This document shows positions 4,130 through 7,117 of a DNA stretch of 7,117 bases, in pieces. Source of the DNA: an uncultured Oscillospiraceae bacterium. GTDB lineage: Bacteria; Bacillota; Clostridia; Oscillospirales; Acutalibacteraceae. Both the position numbers and the translations under genes were made by a program. The stretch is taken from contig URYX01000088.1 of NCBI GenBank assembly GCA_900552225.1, positions 1 through 7,117 on the forward strand, written 5' to 3'. The notes under the pieces are model-generated. The model had not been told where the DNA came from, did no database searches, and saw only the letters and a list, made by a program, of their open reading frames with translations. Each line of letters begins with the position of its first letter. The stretch's first letter is position 1.

Positions 4130-6034
4130 ATGAGAAAGATGGCGCTGTTGGGGCTGCTTCTGCTGACGGTGTTTCTGGCCGCCTGCGGAGCGTCCAGACC
4201 GAAGGACGAGCGGCTGATGCAGGATTTCGGCTCGTCGGTTACCGTCAACGGGAGAGAAATGGCGGTGCGGAAGCTCACGGTGGAGGAGCAGACGGAGGAT
4301 GAGGATACCCGTATTCTGGCGGTGACGGTGGAGGCCGGAGATGCCGAGGTGACCTACCGGGGCGGCTATACCATGTCCTATGTGCAGGATAAGGACGGAT
4401 GGCTTTGCACGGGGGTGCGCACCGATTTCGGGAGAGAATACAAAATCATTCCACTGACGGGGGCTGACCGGGAAACGGCGCTTGACCGGGCCGGAGAGGG
4501 CAGCACCATCGTGGAAAGCAGCGAGGATCTGGAAAACGGGGTGTGTACCTTCCGGTACAGCAAGACGAAAAAGGCCGCCTACTGCACCCTGACGACGACC
4601 GGAACGCTGCGGTATACATACCGTCCCAAGCGCTTTGCGTGGGGCTTTGATGAGGAGACGGATGTCAGCACGCAGGGAGAATGGGATATTGCGGGCAAAT
4701 GGGTGTCAGTCTCGCAGGAGGGGTATCTCACCAGCGGCTGGAGCCGGCCCATTACGGTGGAAATTACCGAGGTCCGGGCGGACAGCGTCCATCTGATTGC
4801 CACGTATCAGGGAAAGGGCGGCGTGATCTTTGAGGGGGAGGTGCCCCTGGATCCGGCGGCCGGAGTGGACGTGCAGATTGCGCATCCGGACAGCGGCTGG
4901 GACGATTTCGGGTTTATCATCACGCCGGACGGTGCGCAGGTGACCGGCACCGGGCTGCGCAAGGCGGAGAAGATGGTCAGGGCCTCCGAGGTGCAGACGC
5001 CGGACGCCGTGACTCCGGCGGATACGGAGTTTACCTACGATCTGGACCGGGCGGCAGGGACAGCAACGATCCGCTCCTATAAGGGGAAGGAACCCTACCT
5101 GCGGCTTCCGGATGCCATCGAGGGCTGCGCCGTGACGGTGATCGGAGACGGAGCATTTGAAAACAACCGGGCGCTGGTGCAGGTAATTTTACCGGAAACG
5201 GTGCGTGAGATCGGGAATGAGGCGTTCCGCGGCTGCAGCAGCCTTTCCGACCTGACGCTGCCGCAGGCGGTCAAGTCCATCGGCAGCCATGCGTTCGAGA
5301 ACTGCTCCAAGCTGTATCTTCTGACGCTGCCGGAGGGGATGGAGACTCTCGCTCCCTATGCGTTTGCGGAGACGGCCTTTGACTACTTCGTGCTGCCGGA
5401 CAGCATTACGGAGATTCCGGAGGGGCTGTTTAAAAATGCCAATCTTCGCGGGCTCCGCTTTTCCGACCGCCTGACTGCGATCGGCGGCAGCGCTTTTTCG
5501 GGGTGTGCACATCTGGCGGAGTTTACGGTTCCGGATACGGTGACCGCCATCGGAAATGCTGCCTTTGAGCGCTGTACCGGACTGAAAAGCGTGACCGTCG
5601 GCAAGGCGGTACGCTCCATCGGAGACAAGGCCTTTTACGTCTGCGACGAGCTGACGGAGCTGACGCTGCCGGACAGTGTGGCCGTAATCGGGCAGGAGGC
5701 GTTCTGCGGCTGCAAGAAGCTGGCCTCGCTGAAAATGCCGGCGGCGATGGAGAGCATTGGCTGGAAGGCATTTTACGGCTGCAGTGCCCTGACGGAGATG
5801 ACCGTTCCGCAGGGAATTACGCTGCTGGAGGAATACACCTTTTACGGATGTGACAGCCTGAATGTGCTCCACCTGCCGCGCTCGCTGCGGACGGTGAAGG
5901 GACACGCCTTCAGCAGCTGCGAGCGGCTCACCACCGTGTATTACGCGGGCTCGGAGTCGGATTGGGCAGGTGTCAGCGTGGGGCAGTACGGCAACAATGC
6001 CCTGCGGGAAGCCAACATGAAGTGGAACGGCTGA
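4130..6034 (+). CDS. BspA-type leucine-rich-repeat lipoprotein
   Basis: A 634-residue exported lipoprotein. The signal peptide has a short basic start, a leucine-rich core and a lipobox L16-A17-A18-C19, so Cys19 should be lipidated and the protein held on the outer face of the membrane. Residues about 30-320 are not a family I recognise; a part beginning GKWVSVSQEG (near 190) looks like a small beta-barrel that ends near GTGLRKAEKM. Residues about 322-600 are 12 LRR_5/BspA repeats of 22-23 residues, marked by [G/x]xxAF phenylalanines at 343, 366, 389, 412, 434, 456, 479, 502, 525, 548, 571 and 594. The end, YYAGSESDW and onward, is the usual BspA cap. Such repeats bind proteins or glycans on surfaces; the partner is unknown. 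The ATG at 4130 is chosen because AGGAGG (4117-4122) precedes it by 7 bases and the signal peptide starts there. A second lipoprotein gene follows after 14 bases. Confidence 0.9.
   Translation: MRKMALLGLLLLTVFLAACGASRPKDERLMQDFGSSVTVNGREMAVRKLTVEEQTEDEDTRILAVTVEAGDAEVTYRGGYTMSYVQDKDGWLCTGVRTDFGREYKIIPLTGADRETALDRAGEGSTIVESSEDLENGVCTFRYSKTKKAAYCTLTTTGTLRYTYRPKRFAWGFDEETDVSTQGEWDIAGKWVSVSQEGYLTSGWSRPITVEITEVRADSVHLIATYQGKGGVIFEGEVPLDPAAGVDVQIAHPDSGWDDFGFIITPDGAQVTGTGLRKAEKMVRASEVQTPDAVTPADTEFTYDLDRAAGTATIRSYKGKEPYLRLPDAIEGCAVTVIGDGAFENNRALVQVILPETVREIGNEAFRGCSSLSDLTLPQAVKSIGSHAFENCSKLYLLTLPEGMETLAPYAFAETAFDYFVLPDSITEIPEGLFKNANLRGLRFSDRLTAIGGSAFSGCAHLAEFTVPDTVTAIGNAAFERCTGLKSVTVGKAVRSIGDKAFYVCDELTELTLPDSVAVIGQEAFCGCKKLASLKMPAAMESIGWKAFYGCSALTEMTVPQGITLLEEYTFYGCDSLNVLHLPRSLRTVKGHAFSSCERLTTVYYAGSESDWAGVSVGQYGNNALREANMKWNG
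5156..5911 (+). repeat. Coding tandem repeat: 12 LRR_5 units
   Basis: The span runs from the first to the last marker phenylalanine codon (residues 343 and 594). Spacing is 23 residues throughout except two intervals of 22 (412 to 434 and 434 to 456), where the unit reads PEGLF and lacks the usual GxxAF glycine. DNA-level identity between units is modest, so this is an old repeat, not a recent expansion. Confidence 0.85.
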
Positions 6035-6048
6035 GAGGGAGAGAGACG

Positions 6049-7041
6049 ATGAAGTATACCGTGAGAGTTTTGACGTGGATATTGGCGGCCGTGCTGCTGC
6101 TCGGACTTTGCGCCTGCGGAGCGGAAACGGCGGGGAGCGGGGCCTCGGCCCCCGATGCGTCGGTGGTGGGTACGGATGGTTCGGAAGGCCGTACCACCGT
6201 TTCCCGGGAGGATGTATCCGGAGAAGGAGCATATACGTTTGATGCGTTTCGGCTGGCCCAGGCCCTCGGACTGGATACGGACAGCGGCGAGATCGGGGTG
6301 AACTGCCATGTGGCGGATTGGGACGGGGACGGCCATCCGGAATATCTGATCCTTGTCCATGATGCGGCGGTGTATCCGACGGACTATCCCATTGTACTGG
6401 ATCTGGATGCGGGCTGCTGCGTGTCCTGGACAGGCTGGGCCGGCGACGAAAATGCGGTGTTCAGCTATGTGATGCATCAGCCCGATACGGGGGATTTCCT
6501 GGTGCACTACAAATATAACCGGATAAACGGCCTCGACGAATACTATATGGGCTGGAACGGCAGCTATTTTGATCAGGTGTTTTCCAAACGGGCGGCCGGC
6601 ATCGGGGAAAAGGAGTTTTATCTGCACGGTGAAAAGCTGAAGGAGAGCGAGGCGCGCCGGTATGAGGAGGCGCTGGAGGTGGACGGCGGTTCGTGGAAGG
6701 TTGCGGGAGATCAGGCCCTGTACACGGAGATCGACGACACCCTGGAGGCGATTGCCCGGGCCGTCGGCGCTGTTCGGCCGGAGGCCACGAAAAACGCGGA
6801 GAAGAATGCGCACTTTGAGGTGACCAGCCTGTATTTCAACAAGGACCGTACCGTGGCGGAGATCTGCTGCGGGACGATTGCACCGTGGGAGGTGCGGCGC
6901 GGCGTGCAGTACTGGACGGATCCCTATTTGCTGTATTATGCGGATGCGCGCAGCGGGGAGTTCCTGGGCTCTTTTGCCCCGCCGGAGTTTGGCGAGGAGA
7001 CGCCGGAGCTGGATCGCTTCCGGGAGGAGCACGGCTTCTGA
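6049..7041 (+). CDS. Lipoprotein of unknown family with calcium-loop-like motif
   Basis: A 330-residue protein. The signal peptide (MKYTVRVLTWILAAVLLLG) ends in a lipobox L20-C21-A22-C23; mature Cys23 should be lipidated. A Gly/Ser/Ala/Thr-rich tether (about 24-50) leads to the folded part. DWDGDGHPE at 90-98 has Asp90, Asp92, Asp94 and Glu98 in the order of calcium loops found in EF-hand-like and FG-GAP proteins and may bind calcium. The rest is rich in aromatic residues (YYMGWNGSYF, near 164-173), with no catalytic motif I recognise. Cysteines occur at 136-137 (GCCVSW region, approximate) and in EICCG near 280. The ATG at 6049 follows AGGGAG (6036-6041) by 7 bases. The gene sits 14 bases after the BspA lipoprotein and should be co-transcribed, so the two may act together at the cell surface. 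I do not assign a function. Confidence 0.85.
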   Translation: MKYTVRVLTWILAAVLLLGLCACGAETAGSGASAPDASVVGTDGSEGRTTVSREDVSGEGAYTFDAFRLAQALGLDTDSGEIGVNCHVADWDGDGHPEYLILVHDAAVYPTDYPIVLDLDAGCCVSWTGWAGDENAVFSYVMHQPDTGDFLVHYKYNRINGLDEYYMGWNGSYFDQVFSKRAAGIGEKEFYLHGEKLKESEARRYEEALEVDGGSWKVAGDQALYTEIDDTLEAIARAVGAVRPEATKNAEKNAHFEVTSLYFNKDRTVAEICCGTIAPWEVRRGVQYWTDPYLLYYADARSGEFLGSFAPPEFGEETPELDRFREEHGF

Positions 7042-7098
7042 GCGGTTTGTCCTGTCCGGAGCAGAAGAACGGAGCTTTTTGATCGGCGGCATGGCATT

Positions 7099-7117
7099 CC
7101 CCGTCCGTTTGGCGGGG
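7099..7117 (+). terminator. Possible terminator stem cut by the window edge
   Basis: CCCCG (7099-7103) pairs with CGGGG (7113-7117); inside, CC (7105-7106) pairs with GG (7111-7112) around GTTT with one bulged T. It lies 58 bases after the lipoprotein stop. Whether a T-run follows cannot be seen. The preceding 7042-7098 holds no other clear feature. Confidence 0.35.

Noticed and set aside
5189..6232. Long minus-strand open frame opposite the BspA lipoprotein
   Set aside because: It mirrors the repeated codons of the leucine-rich repeats in another frame, crosses the junction of two well-supported genes, and has an Arg/Pro/His-rich product with no recognisable domain.
5941..7092. Minus-strand open frame of about 380 codons opposite the second lipoprotein
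   Set aside because: The plus-strand protein has a signal peptide, lipobox and ribosome site; the minus frame is a GC-rich shadow with no such support.

Overview
The window looks like chromosomal DNA from a GC-rich, gut-type Gram-positive anaerobe (Bacillota/Clostridia, probably near Oscillospirales). This is inferred from strong AGGAGG-type ribosome binding sites, GTG starts with 4-bp overlaps, the long clostridial form of PRPP synthase, an AgrC/LytTR-style signalling operon and a BspA-type leucine-rich-repeat lipoprotein. No rRNA, tRNA, CRISPR array, transposase or phage gene is visible.

Layout. (1) 1-867, minus strand: 5' part (289 codons) of a ribose-phosphate pyrophosphokinase gene that runs off the left edge. 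(2) 868-1240: divergent intergenic region with a near-consensus promoter for each side (minus 953-981; plus 1107-1135) and, between them, a hairpin with a T-run on both strands. (3) 1241-3689, plus strand: three tightly coupled genes, namely a LytTR response regulator, a 7-TM membrane protein that carries a histidine-kinase H-box but stops before any ATPase domain, and a 2-TM protein that carries the ATPase domain but has lost the H-box histidine. (4) 3690-4129: a 440-bp non-coding stretch packed with hairpins, including a perfect 42-bp palindrome and a diverged, probably inverted copy just before the next gene. (5) 4130-7041, plus strand: two lipoprotein genes 14 bp apart, the first with 12 BspA-type repeats, the second of unknown family with a calcium-loop-like motif. 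(6) 7042-7117: start of a possible terminator.

The most interesting item is the signalling trio. The two membrane proteins align without a gap over about 115 residues, and each lacks what the other keeps: RHDLRN at 251-256 in the first, RVQIRA at 97-102 in the second, and the ATPase only in the second. The simplest reading is a two-gene split sensor kinase that works only as a heterodimer, the ATPase subunit phosphorylating the histidine subunit in trans and passing the signal to the LytTR regulator. The regulator itself has an altered acidic pocket (E8-N9-N10) although Asp57, Thr87 and Lys107 are present. Whether the lipoprotein pair belongs to the same pathway cannot be told from sequence; the repeat region separates them.
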